Positions 1 through 7,705 of a DNA stretch of 14,619 nucleotides are shown one piece after another. The position numbers and the translations under genes are program-made. Source of the stretch: an uncultured Eubacteriales bacterium. Its GTDB lineage: Bacteria; Bacillota; Clostridia; Peptostreptococcales; Anaerovoracaceae. Positions within the stretch are counted from its first letter, which is position 1. The number at the start of each line of letters is the position of its first letter. The notes beneath the pieces are model-generated. The model was not told the origin of the DNA and searched no databases. It was given only the letters and a program-made list of their open reading frames with translations. Location of the stretch: positions 1 through 14,619 of the forward strand of contig CADBSL010000174.1 of assembly GCA_902797345.1 (NCBI GenBank). The letters are read 5' to 3'.

Positions 1-411
1 AAGATGAGCAAGAGCGCCGAGAACATCCACAGCCGGATCTCCCTGCTGGATGAACCGGGGAAAGTGAAAAAATCCATCATGCGGGCCACCACCGATTCCG
101 ACGGCGTGATCCGCTTCGATCCTCAGGAAAAACCCGGCATCAGCAACCTCTTATCCATCTACAGCGTCTTCACGGGCAGGAAGATCGATGACATCGTAGC
201 GGAGTACGAAGGAAGCGGCTACGGACAGTTCAAAAAAGATTTGGTGGAGATCGTCAACAACGGTCTTGCGCCTATTCAGGAAAAGTATTATGATATCAGA
301 CAATCCGATGAATTGATCCGGGTCCTGAAAGAGGGAACGGAAAAAGCCGGTGCAGTGGCAGAACGCACCATGAAGAGAGTGAGAGATAAAGTCGGATTTG
401 TTCAGTTATAA
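1..411 (+). CDS. trpS: Tryptophan--tRNA ligase, C-terminal part (5' end outside window)
   Basis: This is the tail of a class I aminoacyl-tRNA synthetase that charges tRNA-Trp in the cytoplasm. The reading frame is already open at base 1, and the first five codons read KMSKS, the class I ATP-binding signature loop. It is followed by SAENIHSRISLLDEP and KKSIMRATTDSD, a pattern typical of bacterial TrpRS just after the KMSKS loop. The remaining ~110 residues are the helical C-terminal anticodon-binding region (GISNLLSIYSVFTGR, then a helix ending near KVGFVQL). The HIGH motif and Rossmann fold lie upstream of the window, so the apparent ATG at base 4 is internal and not a start. The gene ends at TAA 409-411. 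The next gene follows after 48 bases on the same strand with no terminator or promoter seen, so co-transcription is possible. Confidence in the family is high. Confidence 0.93.
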   Translation, partial: KMSKSAENIHSRISLLDEPGKVKKSIMRATTDSDGVIRFDPQEKPGISNLLSIYSVFTGRKIDDIVAEYEGSGYGQFKKDLVEIVNNGLAPIQEKYYDIRQSDELIRVLKEGTEKAGAVAERTMKRVRDKVGFVQL

Positions 412-436
412 GATTGGAGATCTGGTATCTTCCATC
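412..436 (+). other. Imperfect hairpin between trpS and the aminotransferase gene
   Basis: Arms 412-421 (GATTGGAGAT) and 427-436 (ATCTTCCATC) pair over ten positions with one mismatch and one G-U pair, closing a five-base loop. The sequence after it is purine-rich (TGAAAGAGAAGGAG), not a U-tract, so this is not an intrinsic terminator. It could protect or process mRNA ends between the two genes, or be chance. Confidence 0.35.
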
Positions 437-459
437 TGAAAGAGAAGGAGTTGATGATC

Positions 460-1641
460 ATGAAGCTGGCGGAAAGAACGGAGCATGTAGCGCAATCCTA
501 TACCATTGGGATGAGTATGCGGGCCAGAGAGCTCAGAGATCAGGGCCGGGACGTCCTGAATCTCAGTGTTGGAGAACCGGATTTCAAGGTGCCGGAGCGG
601 GCCAAGCAGGCCGCCGTTCAGGCTCTGGAACTGGATCTGACCAAATACGATAAAGTACCGGGAGTGTTGGAGCTTCGGGAAGTCATCTGCGAAAAACTCA
701 AAGCAGAAAACGACCTGGAATACACGGCAGACCAGATCGTGGTTTCCAACGGAGCCAAGCAGGCCATCATGAACGCATTGATGGCGGTCATGGATCCCGG
801 CGATGAAGTGCTGCTGCCGATCCCCTACTGGACCAGCTATCCGGAGATCATCAAACTCTGCGGAGGAGAACCTCTTCCGGTGATGCCAGGTGACCGGGAT
901 AATTACAAAGTGACTCCCCGGGACCTGGAGGAGGCGATGACGGAGAAGACGAAGATCCTGATCTTCAACAATCCCTCCAACCCTGCCGGGACGGTATATA
1001 ACGCAGAAGAAGTTCGGGCCATCGGCGAATTCTGCGAAAAGAAGGGTCTGTGGATCTTAAGCGATGAGATCTACGAGAGGTTCTGCTACACCGAGCCCTG
1101 CGTCAGCGTGGCTTCGCTGAGTCCGTCGATCAAAGACCAGACCATCGTCATCAACGGATTATCCAAGTCTGTTGCCATGACCGGTCTTCGAGTCGGCTAT
1201 ACCGCCAGCAACCAGAAAGTCGCCTCGGCGATCTCCAAAATGCAGGGCCACCTGACCTCCCACACCTCGACTCTGTCCCAGTGGGTAGGCCACTCCGCTC
1301 TGAAATACTGTACCAAAGACATCAACGACCAGATCGACATCTACCGCAAACGGCGGGAAGTGATGATGAAGAAACTGGATACCATCGAAGGTCTGACCTA
1401 CCTGAAGCCCGACGGTGCTTTTTACATCATGGTCAACTTCGGTGCTTATAAAGACCGGGTCGCCTATACGGATTCCTTCTCCCTGGCCCTGTGCTCCAGG
1501 ATCCTGGAGGAAACGGCGGTGGCGATCGTTCCGGGCATCGCCTTCGGATTGGATGACTACGCCCGGATATCCTATACGTTGGAAGAAGAGAAGCTGGAAG
1601 AGGGGCTTAGCCGGATCGAAAATTTCCTGAAGTCCCTGTAA
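460..1641 (+). CDS. PLP-dependent class I aminotransferase, aspartate aminotransferase type
   Basis: Cytoplasmic fold-type I transaminase, probably moving an amino group between aspartate (or a similar amino acid) and 2-oxoglutarate. Visible family marks: LSVGEPDF near the N-terminus, the substrate/PLP segment NNPSNPAGTVY, DEIYERFCYT, the Schiff-base lysine in INGLSKSVAMTGLRVGY (K236), and the C-terminal carboxylate-binding arginine in ARISYTLEE (R369). The length of 393 residues is normal for the I-gamma AspAT subgroup found in Firmicutes. Three starts are possible: TTG 451, ATG 454 and ATG 460. ATG 460 is chosen because it sits 9 bases after AGAAGGAG (443-450) and gives the usual MKLAER-type N-terminus. 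It lies 48 bases after trpS and may share its transcript. Substrate range cannot be told from sequence: aspartate, aromatic or alanine-type relatives look alike at this level. Confidence 0.9.
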   Translation: MKLAERTEHVAQSYTIGMSMRARELRDQGRDVLNLSVGEPDFKVPERAKQAAVQALELDLTKYDKVPGVLELREVICEKLKAENDLEYTADQIVVSNGAKQAIMNALMAVMDPGDEVLLPIPYWTSYPEIIKLCGGEPLPVMPGDRDNYKVTPRDLEEAMTEKTKILIFNNPSNPAGTVYNAEEVRAIGEFCEKKGLWILSDEIYERFCYTEPCVSVASLSPSIKDQTIVINGLSKSVAMTGLRVGYTASNQKVASAISKMQGHLTSHTSTLSQWVGHSALKYCTKDINDQIDIYRKRREVMMKKLDTIEGLTYLKPDGAFYIMVNFGAYKDRVAYTDSFSLALCSRILEETAVAIVPGIAFGLDDYARISYTLEEEKLEEGLSRIENFLKSL

Positions 1642-1649
1642 CAAAGAAC

Positions 1650-1677
1650 TTGCATTTGATTATTCCTGTGGTATAAT
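1650..1677 (+). promoter_or_regulatory. Sigma-A-type promoter of the rpsF operon, extended -10
   Basis: A perfect TATAAT lies at 1672-1677 and is preceded by TG at 1669-1670 plus one base (extended -10). A weak -35, TTGCAT, lies at 1650-1655 with a 16-base spacer. Transcription would start near 1684, giving a leader of about 70 bases before rpsF. The 14 bases CTGTGGTATAATAG (1666-1679) recur exactly, on the other strand, in the promoter of the DnaD-like gene. Confidence 0.8.
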
Positions 1678-1681
1678 AGTA

Positions 1682-1748
1682 TGGCATTTATAAAATGATG
1701 CTCTCTGCTCTGTGAGAAAAACAGAGCCGAAAAGTCCACAGGGAGGTG
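1682..1748 (+). promoter_or_regulatory. Candidate S6:S18-binding mRNA leader of rpsF
   Basis: A 7-bp perfect stem, GCTCTGT (1707-1713) with ACAGAGC (1721-1727), closes a GAGAAAA loop. The trinucleotide CCG (1727-1729) sits on the 3' side of the stem. A CCG next to a hairpin in rpsF leaders is the known binding feature of the S6:S18 autoregulatory complex in many bacteria. A weak outer pairing, TGG 1682-1684 with CCA 1736-1738 and TTT 1687-1689 with AAA 1731-1733, could form the lower stem. Competing with the upper stem, CTCTGTG (1708-1714) can pair over 7 bp, with one G-U, to CACAGGG (1737-1743), which includes the start of the ribosome site. The location and CCG support the call; the exact fold is inferred by eye. 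Confidence 0.5.
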
Positions 1749-1755
1749 AAAAGAA

Positions 1756-2040
1756 ATGAAAAAATACGAAGTTATGTTTATTCTTGACAACGCTTTGGAA
1801 GATGACAAGAAGACAGCACTGATCGACATGGCGAAAGAAGTTATCGCCGCTGACGGTGAAGTGACCAAAGAAGACATCTGGGGCGCAAGAAAACTGGCTT
1901 ATCCGATCGAAAAGAAATCCGACGGATACTACGTAGTTCTCGAATTCAATGCAGGTCCTGAGCTTCCGAAAGAACTGGAAAGAAAACTGAGAATTACAGA
2001 TGGCGTTATGAGACAAATGATCATCTGTAAGGAAGATTAA
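1756..2040 (+). CDS. rpsF: 30S ribosomal protein S6
   Basis: Small-subunit protein that binds next to S18 on the 16S rRNA platform. The 94-residue product has the full S6 pattern: MKKYEVMFILDN at the N-terminus, the central GARKLAYPIEKKSDGYYVVLEF block containing the conserved RKLAYPI, and the C-terminal strand RITDGVMRQMII. Length matches bacterial S6 without a glutamate-rich tail. ATG 1756 follows a strong GGGAGGTG site (1741-1748). It is the first gene of the rpsF-ssb-rpsR operon; ssb begins 13 bases after its stop. The leader suggests feedback control by the S6:S18 pair. Confidence 0.98.
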   Translation: MKKYEVMFILDNALEDDKKTALIDMAKEVIAADGEVTKEDIWGARKLAYPIEKKSDGYYVVLEFNAGPELPKELERKLRITDGVMRQMIICKED

Positions 2041-2053
2041 TCAGGAGGTACCT

Positions 2054-2566
2054 ATGAATTCTGTAGCATTGGTTGGCAGATTGACCAGAGACCCGGAACT
2101 CAGATACGCATCCGGGAGCCAAATGCCGGTGACATCATTCACACTGGCCGTTGACAGACCGTATTCCAAAGCAAACAACGACCCGTCTCAGCCCACCGCT
2201 GATTTTATCCGGATCGTGGTATTTGGAAGGCAGGCAGAGACCTGCAGCACTTACTTATCAAAAGGAAGTCAGGCAGCCGTCACGGGACGGATCCAGACCG
2301 GGTCCTACACCCGCCAGGACGGACAGAAGGTCTACACCACCGATGTCGTAGCAGATCGGGTCGAGTTTATTGGAAGCAGATCCAATAGACAGGAATCCGG
2401 CGGATATCCCGAAAACAGAGGAAACTACCAGAACCAGAGTGGGTTCCAGGACAGCCCCCGGGATCAGGGCGGTTTTTCCGATCCTACCGGTGCGGCAGCG
2501 GACCCCGGGATCCCGGAAGGATTCCATGCATTTGATGATGACGATGACGACAACATCCCGTTCTAG
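2054..2566 (+). CDS. ssb: Single-stranded DNA-binding protein
   Basis: Coats single-stranded DNA during replication and repair, and recruits partner enzymes through its tail. The 170-residue protein opens with MNSVALVGRLTRDPELRY, the start of the SSB OB-fold, which runs to about residue 105 (FIRIVVFGRQAE, then YLSKGSQAAVTGRIQTGSY, then TTDVVADRVEFI). A Gly/Gln/Asn-rich flexible linker of about 50 residues follows, then the acidic tip DDDDDDNIPF, the partner-binding tail seen on essentially all bacterial SSBs. A textbook AGGAGG lies seven bases before ATG 2054. It sits between rpsF and rpsR, the classic Firmicutes order that ties SSB level to ribosomal protein expression. Confidence 0.98.
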   Translation: MNSVALVGRLTRDPELRYASGSQMPVTSFTLAVDRPYSKANNDPSQPTADFIRIVVFGRQAETCSTYLSKGSQAAVTGRIQTGSYTRQDGQKVYTTDVVADRVEFIGSRSNRQESGGYPENRGNYQNQSGFQDSPRDQGGFSDPTGAAADPGIPEGFHAFDDDDDDNIPF

Positions 2567-2601
2567 TGATCGTCGAAACGAAATCAGGAGGATAAGCTGA
2601 A

Positions 2602-2835
2602 ATGATGATGGATAAAAGACGTATGAATCGGAGAAAAAAGGTTTGCCAGTTCTGCGCTGACAAGACCGAAGTGATCGATTACAAAGACGTTGAAAAACTG
2701 AGAAAATACATCACTGAAAGAGGTAAGATTCTGCCTAAGAGAATCACAGGAACATGCGCGATTCACCAGAGAGCGGTGACGACTGCGATCAAGAGAGCAA
2801 GAATGGTTGCATTGCTTCCGTACACACAGGACTAA
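2602..2835 (+). CDS. rpsR: 30S ribosomal protein S18, zinc-binding form
   Basis: S18 pairs with S6 in the 30S platform. The 77-residue sequence has the conserved core [19 protein letters not shown] followed by [16 protein letters not shown] and [13 protein letters not shown]15 and C18 (CQFC) with C52 and H55 (CAIH) form the zinc ligand set of the C-plus S18 type; many bacteria have zinc-free paralogs lacking these residues, used under zinc limitation. Three consecutive ATG codons lie at 2602, 2605 and 2608. The first is used here because GGAGG (2587-2591) is 10 bases upstream, but either of the next two would also be within reach. It is the last gene of the operon, with a terminator seven bases after its stop. 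Confidence 0.97.
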   Translation: MMMDKRRMNRRKKVCQFCADKTEVIDYKDVEKLRKYITERGKILPKRITGTCAIHQRAVTTAIKRARMVALLPYTQD

Positions 2836-2841
2836 TTCGTC

Positions 2842-2872
2842 AAAAAAGAAGCGAGCCCTCTCGCTTCTTTTT
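2842..2872 (+). terminator. Intrinsic terminator after rpsR
   Basis: A perfect 8-bp GC-rich stem, GAAGCGAG (2848-2855) with CTCGCTTC (2860-2867), has a CCCT loop and is followed by TTTTT. An upstream run of six A (2842-2847) extends the stem as A-U pairs. It ends the rpsF operon 20 bases before the ribosome site of the next same-strand gene. Confidence 0.92.
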
Positions 2873-2906
2873 GCATTTTTACAGGAAAAGAGAGGAGAAA
2901 GAAGGA

Positions 2907-3845
2907 GTGTTCAAACAGGGAAGCCGGGAAGTCATGATATTTGCCCTAATGGGCACTGTGCTGATGAGTGCGCTGGGGATCCTGGGCAATGTCCTGCCCC
3001 TGGCGGGTATCCTGCTCTATCCCGCCGCGATATTTTTCTTTATCTGCGGGAAGAAAAACGGATTCATCTTCACCCTGCCCTTCGTCAGCGCCGCCTATAT
3101 TTTTGCGGGGTTTGGGACCTCCTTCATCACTTCCATCGCAGATGTGCTGGGGCCGGCTTTGGCTGCAGCGGTGATGGGGGAATTATTGAAACTGAACCGT
3201 CCGCAGGGCGAGATCATGGTCAAGGGCATCGCATTGGGGGTTTTATGCGAAGTCGCCACCATGGTATGCCTGAAGGTAGTGGAACATGTATCGATCCTGG
3301 ATGGCCTTCGGGAAACCATGGAGACCACCCTGAACCAGGCCACGGAAGCGGGACAGATGACGATCCACGCAGCGGAAATGATGCGGCAGACCTACGAATA
3401 CCTGCTGCAGATCATCCCGGGATTGATGATCTCCTTCGTGATCATCGGCATGGTCTTCATCTATTTCGAAGGGACGGCTCTTTTGCAAAAGCGGGGCGAA
3501 GAAATGAAGGACTACTTCCCCTTCCGGGAAATGTCGTTCCCCCGGAGACTGATCTACGGATTTTTGCTGATGTTCCTGCTGGCACTGGCGGCGGGAGCCC
3601 TCGGCATGGTGGACCGGGACGTGCTGCTTTTGAATATCTGCATCGTGATGTGGACGCTGGTCTGCATCCAGGGAATATCGGTACTGGCCTTTATCTGGCA
3701 CAGACCCCATTTCCCGCGGTTTGTATTTATCATTCTGACGTTGATGGTCATCTTCAGCCTTGTGGGGACCATAGTCTTCTTCCTGGTGGGAATGGCAGAC
3801 CTGGTGTTCAATATCCGCGCGCGGCTGGATGCCAGACAGAGGTGA
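2907..3845 (+). CDS. YybS-like (DUF2232) polytopic membrane protein
   Basis: A hydrophobic protein of 312 residues in the place where Bacillus relatives carry yybS, directly before gdpP, and of similar length to YybS. About eight membrane segments can be seen: two within residues 8-47 (MIFALMGTVLMSALGIL, then LPLAGILLYPAAIFFFI), further ones near 53-90 and 100-120, one near 165-187 and three within 210-295. A soluble stretch at about 125-165 is helical and Met/Glu-rich. No catalytic motif is seen. DUF2232 proteins resemble small integral membrane transport components, but their function is not established. The start is GTG 2907, nine bases after GAGGAG (2892-2897); the frame is open further upstream into rpsR, but those codons would lie before the terminator. 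ATG 2934 is a less likely alternative without a good ribosome site. The stop is six bases before gdpP. Confidence 0.8.
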   Translation: MFKQGSREVMIFALMGTVLMSALGILGNVLPLAGILLYPAAIFFFICGKKNGFIFTLPFVSAAYIFAGFGTSFITSIADVLGPALAAAVMGELLKLNRPQGEIMVKGIALGVLCEVATMVCLKVVEHVSILDGLRETMETTLNQATEAGQMTIHAAEMMRQTYEYLLQIIPGLMISFVIIGMVFIYFEGTALLQKRGEEMKDYFPFREMSFPRRLIYGFLLMFLLALAAGALGMVDRDVLLLNICIVMWTLVCIQGISVLAFIWHRPHFPRFVFIILTLMVIFSLVGTIVFFLVGMADLVFNIRARLDARQR

Positions 3846-3851
3846 GACAAC

Positions 3852-5852
3852 ATGAAAGAGAGTTTTGAGGAGAAATTTAAACACCCGGGATTTACGGTGA
3901 TCGCCCTTCTTTGTGTGGTACTGGCGGGGATCCTGCTGTATTACAACATGGTGGCCGGTCTGATCGGCCTGGCGATGATCGTGCTGGCGCTGGTCTTTGA
4001 GCGCTATACCAAAAAACGGACCAAGGAAGAGCTGTCGGATTTCATCGAAAACCTGGCGGGGCAGCTGGATGCCACGGTAAAGAAAAACATCGTTACCAAC
4101 CCTCTGCCGATCTGCATCGTGGACAAAAAAGGGTTTGTGGAATGGTACAACCGCAGCTTTGCGGAGCTGATCCAACAGGAAAACCTCCTGTACCGGGAGG
4201 TCAGCGAAGTGCTGTCCACCTTCAAACTGAAGGAAGTCCTGGAGAAGGCGGCAAAGGATGAGCCGGTCCAGATCACCATCCACGACCGGATCTACCGGGT
4301 CATTACCGGAGATGAGACCGGCGAAGAAAACGATGACATGTACGTATTCTATTTCATCGACGTGACGGAATACGAAAATCTGAAGAAAACGAATAAAGAC
4401 GAAAAGACCTGCGCGGTGAGGATCTTCATCGACAACTATGAGGAATTGATGGTCCGGACTTCGGACGATACCCGGTCCATGCTGTCCACGGAGGTGGATA
4501 AGCGGATCAAACAGTTTGCGAAGAAGAATATGGCGCCGCTGGTCAAATACGATGACGATAAATATTATATGGTCATGGACGCCAAGCACCTGAGGAACAA
4601 CGTGGACAGCAAGTTCACGGTGCTGGATGACGTCCGGGAGCTGGTAACGGACCAGGATCTGCCGGTTTCCCTCAGTATCGGCGTCGGCGCCGGAGGGAAG
4701 GATTTCCTGCAGAACCACGAATACTCCCAGGCCGCCATCGAACTGGCCCTGGGTCGGGGCGGCGACCAGGCCGTCGTGAAGAACAGCGACGACGTCTCCT
4801 ATTTCGGAGGCCGGCTGCAGACGGTGGAAAAACGGAACAAGGGCAAATCCCGGATCATGGCCCATGCGTTGATCCGGATCCTGGAGGAATCCTCCAAGGT
4901 ATTGATCATGGGACACCGGAACCCGGATATGGACGCCTTTGGCGCCGCCGTGGGGATGTACACCTTTGCCCGGAAATTCAATAAACCCGCCCACATCGTC
5001 ATGGACTATGTGGGAGAATCCCTGATGAGCCTGTATACCTACGTGAGGGACAATGGGGAATTCAATATCATCGGACCGGAAGCGGCCCTGTCCATGGCGG
5101 ACGATGAGACCCTTCTGATCATCGTGGACACCCACAACCCTGCGTTCACGGAAAGCCCGGAACTGGTGGAAAAAGTCGAGAAGAAAGTCGTGATCGACCA
5201 CCATCGGAAGATGGAAATGTCCATCGAAAACCCGGTGCTCTACTATATGGAATCCTATGCATCTTCCACCTGCGAACTGATCACGGAAATGCTCCAGTAC
5301 ATCGGAGACAAGAGCCTGGTGAACAAGGTGGTGGCGGATGCGCTGCTGGCCGGGATCACCCTGGATACCAAACACTTCACAGCCCAGTCCGGCGTCCGGA
5401 CCTTCGAGGCAGCCTCCTACCTGAGGGGCGTCGGAGCGGATACGGCAAAGGTACGGGGATTCTTCCAGGTGGATCCGAATCTGTTCCGGGTCAAGGCCAA
5501 GGCCATTTTAGAAGCAGACATGATCCCGATCCCGGAGGGAAATGTGGCGGTCAGCTGCTGCGAAGGGCAGAATGAAAATATTGGACTGATCACCGCCCAG
5601 ACTGCGGATGAAATGCTGGAGATCAAGGGCGTCAAGGCGGCCATCGTGCTGGGGAAAGCTCCCACCGATGAGATCATGATCAGCGCCCGCTCCATTGGAG
5701 AGATCAACGTACAGGTGCTGATGGAGAAACTGGGGGGCGGCGGCCACATGAACACCGCCGGGGCTCAGATGAAGACCAGCATGGAAGAAGCAGAAGCAAA
5801 GATCCGGGAGATCATCGCGGAGGAACTGCAGGAAAGGAGAAAAGTCAAATGA
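3852..5852 (+). CDS. gdpP: Cyclic-di-AMP phosphodiesterase GdpP (YybT family)
   Basis: Membrane-anchored enzyme that breaks c-di-AMP to pApA and so affects potassium balance, wall stress and beta-lactam tolerance in Firmicutes. Domain order over 666 residues: two membrane helices (about 15-50), a PAS-like domain (about 82-175, [16 protein letters not shown]), a degenerate GGDEF domain (about 185-312), then the catalytic DHH domain and DHHA1. Catalytic residues are visible: [13 protein letters not shown] (H355, D359, D361), DTHNP (D426), DHH at 449-451, and LDTKHFT (D505). [10 protein letters not shown] (628-637) is the DHHA1 signature. The GGDEF position reads KYDDDKYYM, so diguanylate cyclase activity is not expected; this is normal in the family. 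The ribosome site AGAGGTGAG overlaps the upstream stop. The gene's TGA overlaps the rplI start (ATGA), suggesting coupled translation. Confidence 0.96.
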   Translation: MKESFEEKFKHPGFTVIALLCVVLAGILLYYNMVAGLIGLAMIVLALVFERYTKKRTKEELSDFIENLAGQLDATVKKNIVTNPLPICIVDKKGFVEWYNRSFAELIQQENLLYREVSEVLSTFKLKEVLEKAAKDEPVQITIHDRIYRVITGDETGEENDDMYVFYFIDVTEYENLKKTNKDEKTCAVRIFIDNYEELMVRTSDDTRSMLSTEVDKRIKQFAKKNMAPLVKYDDDKYYMVMDAKHLRNNVDSKFTVLDDVRELVTDQDLPVSLSIGVGAGGKDFLQNHEYSQAAIELALGRGGDQAVVKNSDDVSYFGGRLQTVEKRNKGKSRIMAHALIRILEESSKVLIMGHRNPDMDAFGAAVGMYTFARKFNKPAHIVMDYVGESLMSLYTYVRDNGEFNIIGPEAALSMADDETLLIIVDTHNPAFTESPELVEKVEKKVVIDHHRKMEMSIENPVLYYMESYASSTCELITEMLQYIGDKSLVNKVVADALLAGITLDTKHFTAQSGVRTFEAASYLRGVGADTAKVRGFFQVDPNLFRVKAKAILEADMIPIPEGNVAVSCCEGQNENIGLITAQTADEMLEIKGVKAAIVLGKAPTDEIMISARSIGEINVQVLMEKLGGGGHMNTAGAQMKTSMEEAEAKIREIIAEELQERRKVK

Positions 5853-6295
5853 AAGTGATCATTTTACAGGATACGAAAAACGTCGGCAAAAAAGGGGAAA
5901 TCAAGAACGTCAGTGACGGATATGCGAAGAATTTCCTGATCCCCAAGGGCCTGGCGAAGGAAGCCACCGATGCCAATGTCAGAGACCTGAAGCGCAAACA
6001 GGCCGCAGATGCGGAAAAGCGGGCCACCGACAAGGCCAGCGCTGAGATCTTAAAAGAACGCCTCGCTCAGATCGAGGTGAAAGTCCCGGCCAAGGCCGGG
6101 GAAGGCGGCAAGGTCTTCGGCAGCGTGACCTCCAAGGATATTTCCGATGCGCTGAAGGACCAGTTCGGCATCGAGATCGACAAGAAGAAGATCGTAGTGA
6201 ACAACCCCATCAAAATGCTGGGAGAATATACCGTGGATGCAAAGCTGTACCAGGAAGTCACCGGTCAGGTGAAGGTCCTGGTGGAAGCACAGTAA
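5849..6295 (+). CDS. rplI: 50S ribosomal protein L9
   Basis: Large-subunit protein near the L1 stalk, with an N-terminal rRNA-binding domain and a C-terminal domain joined by a long helix. The sequence opens with [18 protein letters not shown] followed by [17 protein letters not shown], the standard L9 signature. A charged helix spans about residues 45-75, and the C-terminal domain starts near [11 protein letters not shown]. The length of 148 residues is typical. The start overlaps the gdpP stop by four bases (ATGA), and the ribosome site GGAAAGGAG lies inside the gdpP end. The position between gdpP and dnaB matches the Bacillus order. Confidence 0.98.
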   Translation: MKVIILQDTKNVGKKGEIKNVSDGYAKNFLIPKGLAKEATDANVRDLKRKQAADAEKRATDKASAEILKERLAQIEVKVPAKAGEGGKVFGSVTSKDISDALKDQFGIEIDKKKIVVNNPIKMLGEYTVDAKLYQEVTGQVKVLVEAQ

Positions 6296-6319
6296 GACCC
6301 TTCGGGGAGAGGAAGAACG

Positions 6320-7651
6320 ATGAAACCGATGGAAAAGGTGCCGCCCCAGAACCTGGAGGCGGAAAGAGCCATACTCGGCGCAGTCATGATCGACGGGGAT
6401 GCGATGATGAATGTCACCGACATTCTTCGTCCCGATCATTTTTACAAAGAAGCCCACAAGGAGATCTTTGATGCGGCCCTGACGCTGTACCAGGACGGGG
6501 AACCCGTAGATCTGGTGACCGTTGGGGAGCTGTTGAAACGCCGGAAGACCCTGGAGGCCGCCGGCGGACGGGCGTATCTGGGAGAACTGACGGGAGCGGT
6601 GGTCTCCACCGCCAACGTGGAGCAGTATGCCCGGATCGTGGAGGAGAAGTCCGTCCTTCGGAGCCTGATCAAAGCTTCTTCCGAGATCGTGGAGGAGGGA
6701 TACTCCTCGGAGCGGGAGACCGGCGAGATCCTGGAGGATGCGGAAAAGAAGATCTTCGACATTTCCCAGAAACGGCAGCACAAAAACGTGACCCACATCC
6801 GGGAAGTCCTGGACCGGAACCTGGCCCACATCCAGGAATTATCCAAACAGGTCGGCGAACTCCGGGGGATCACTACCGGATTTGCGGATCTGAACCAATT
6901 GACCTCCGGACTCCAGAAGTCCGACCTGATCATCATCGCGGCCCGTCCTTCCATGGGGAAGACCGCCTTTGCGCTGAATATCGCGGTGAATGCCGCCAAG
7001 GCCGGCGGGAAGGTCCTGCTGTTCAGTTTGGAAATGAGTGAAGAACTGCTGACGGAACGTATGCTGAGTGCAGAGTCCCTGGTGGAGATCAAAAAACTTC
7101 GGGAAGGGAACTTGGAAGAGGAAGAATTCCAGAAGCTCTCCGACGGATCGGAGCGGCTGAACGGTCTGGAGATCTATATCGACGATACGCCGGGGATCGC
7201 CCCCACCGTCATCAAAAATAAATGCAAGCGGATGATCATGGAGAAAAAGGGACTGGACCTGGTGGTCATCGACTATCTGCAGCTCATGAGCATGGAAGGA
7301 AAAACGGAGAATCGGACCCTGGAGATCTCCGCATTGACCCGGTATCTGAAGCAGCTGGCCAGAGAGATCGACTGCCCCGTGGTGGTGCTGTCTCAGCTCT
7401 CCCGAAGTGTAGAGGCCCGGACCGACAAACGGCCGGTGCTGTCGGATTTGAGGGAATCCGGTTCCATCGAACAGGATGCGGACCTGGTCATGTTCCTCTA
7501 CCGGGAGGAATACTATAAAAAAGAGGAATCCACCCGCCCGGGCGAGTGCGACATCATCATCGCCAAGCACCGGAACGGCCCCACGGATACCGTCACCCTC
7601 ACCTGGCTGGGGAAATACACGAAATTCGCAGACAAAGCCAGAGAATTCTAA
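6320..7651 (+). CDS. dnaB: Replicative DNA helicase DnaB (called DnaC in Bacillus)
   Basis: Ring-shaped hexameric 5'-3' helicase of the replication fork. The 443-residue protein starts with VPPQNLEAERAILGAVM, typical of the DnaB N-terminal helical domain (to about residue 110). After a linker, the RecA-like motor begins near ITTGFADLNQLTSGLQ. Motor motifs in order: Walker A ARPSMGKTAFALNIA (K214), SLEMS, Walker B VVIDYLQLM, QLSRSVE, and SDLRESGSIEQDADLVMFLYR ahead of the C-terminal strands. No intein interrupts it. A GGGGAGAGGA site precedes ATG 6320. It is the last gene of the yybS-gdpP-rplI-dnaB block and ends at a terminator shared with the convergent DnaD-like gene, so helicase and probable loader factor are neighbours. 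Confidence 0.98.
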   Translation: MKPMEKVPPQNLEAERAILGAVMIDGDAMMNVTDILRPDHFYKEAHKEIFDAALTLYQDGEPVDLVTVGELLKRRKTLEAAGGRAYLGELTGAVVSTANVEQYARIVEEKSVLRSLIKASSEIVEEGYSSERETGEILEDAEKKIFDISQKRQHKNVTHIREVLDRNLAHIQELSKQVGELRGITTGFADLNQLTSGLQKSDLIIIAARPSMGKTAFALNIAVNAAKAGGKVLLFSLEMSEELLTERMLSAESLVEIKKLREGNLEEEEFQKLSDGSERLNGLEIYIDDTPGIAPTVIKNKCKRMIMEKKGLDLVVIDYLQLMSMEGKTENRTLEISALTRYLKQLAREIDCPVVVLSQLSRSVEARTDKRPVLSDLRESGSIEQDADLVMFLYREEYYKKEESTRPGECDIIIAKHRNGPTDTVTLTWLGKYTKFADKAREF

Positions 7652-7653
7652 AA

Positions 7654-7682
7654 AAATCCTGAGGCTGCAGGCCTCAGGATTT
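7654..7682. terminator. Bidirectional intrinsic terminator between dnaB and the DnaD-like gene
   Basis: ATCCTGAGGC (7656-7665) pairs perfectly over 10 bp with GCCTCAGGAT (7671-7680) around a TGCAG loop, and A-U pairs extend it by two. Downstream on the plus strand is TTTCTATTCTT, a moderate U-tract. On the minus strand the stem is followed by seven T (complement of 7650-7656), a strong one that overlaps the dnaB stop codon. Confidence 0.92.
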
Positions 7683-7705
7683 CTATTCTTCGATCTTCAA
7701 TCTCT

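Noticed and set aside
451..459. TTG 451 or ATG 454 as start of the aminotransferase
   Set aside because: They sit zero and three bases after GGAG, too close for normal initiation; ATG 460 has a nine-base spacer.
1665..1742. 7-bp inverted repeat CCTGTGG (1665-1671) and CCACAGG (1736-1742) across the rpsF promoter and leader
   Set aside because: The left copy is upstream of transcription, so it cannot fold in the mRNA, and a 64-base gap is wide for one operator. The right copy is better explained by the leader helix.
2807..3868. 353-codon plus-strand frame overlapping the YybS-like gene
   Set aside because: It is the other frame of the membrane protein gene, with a product rich in Gly/His/Pro/Arg and no membrane segments. 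The frame containing the DUF2232-like hydrophobic helices has the ribosome site.
3243..5375. 710-codon open frame on the minus strand across the YybS-like gene and gdpP
   Set aside because: It is the antisense shadow of two genes with clear motifs. Its product is His/Asp/Gln-rich with no recognisable domain, and codon bias of the sense genes explains the lack of stops.
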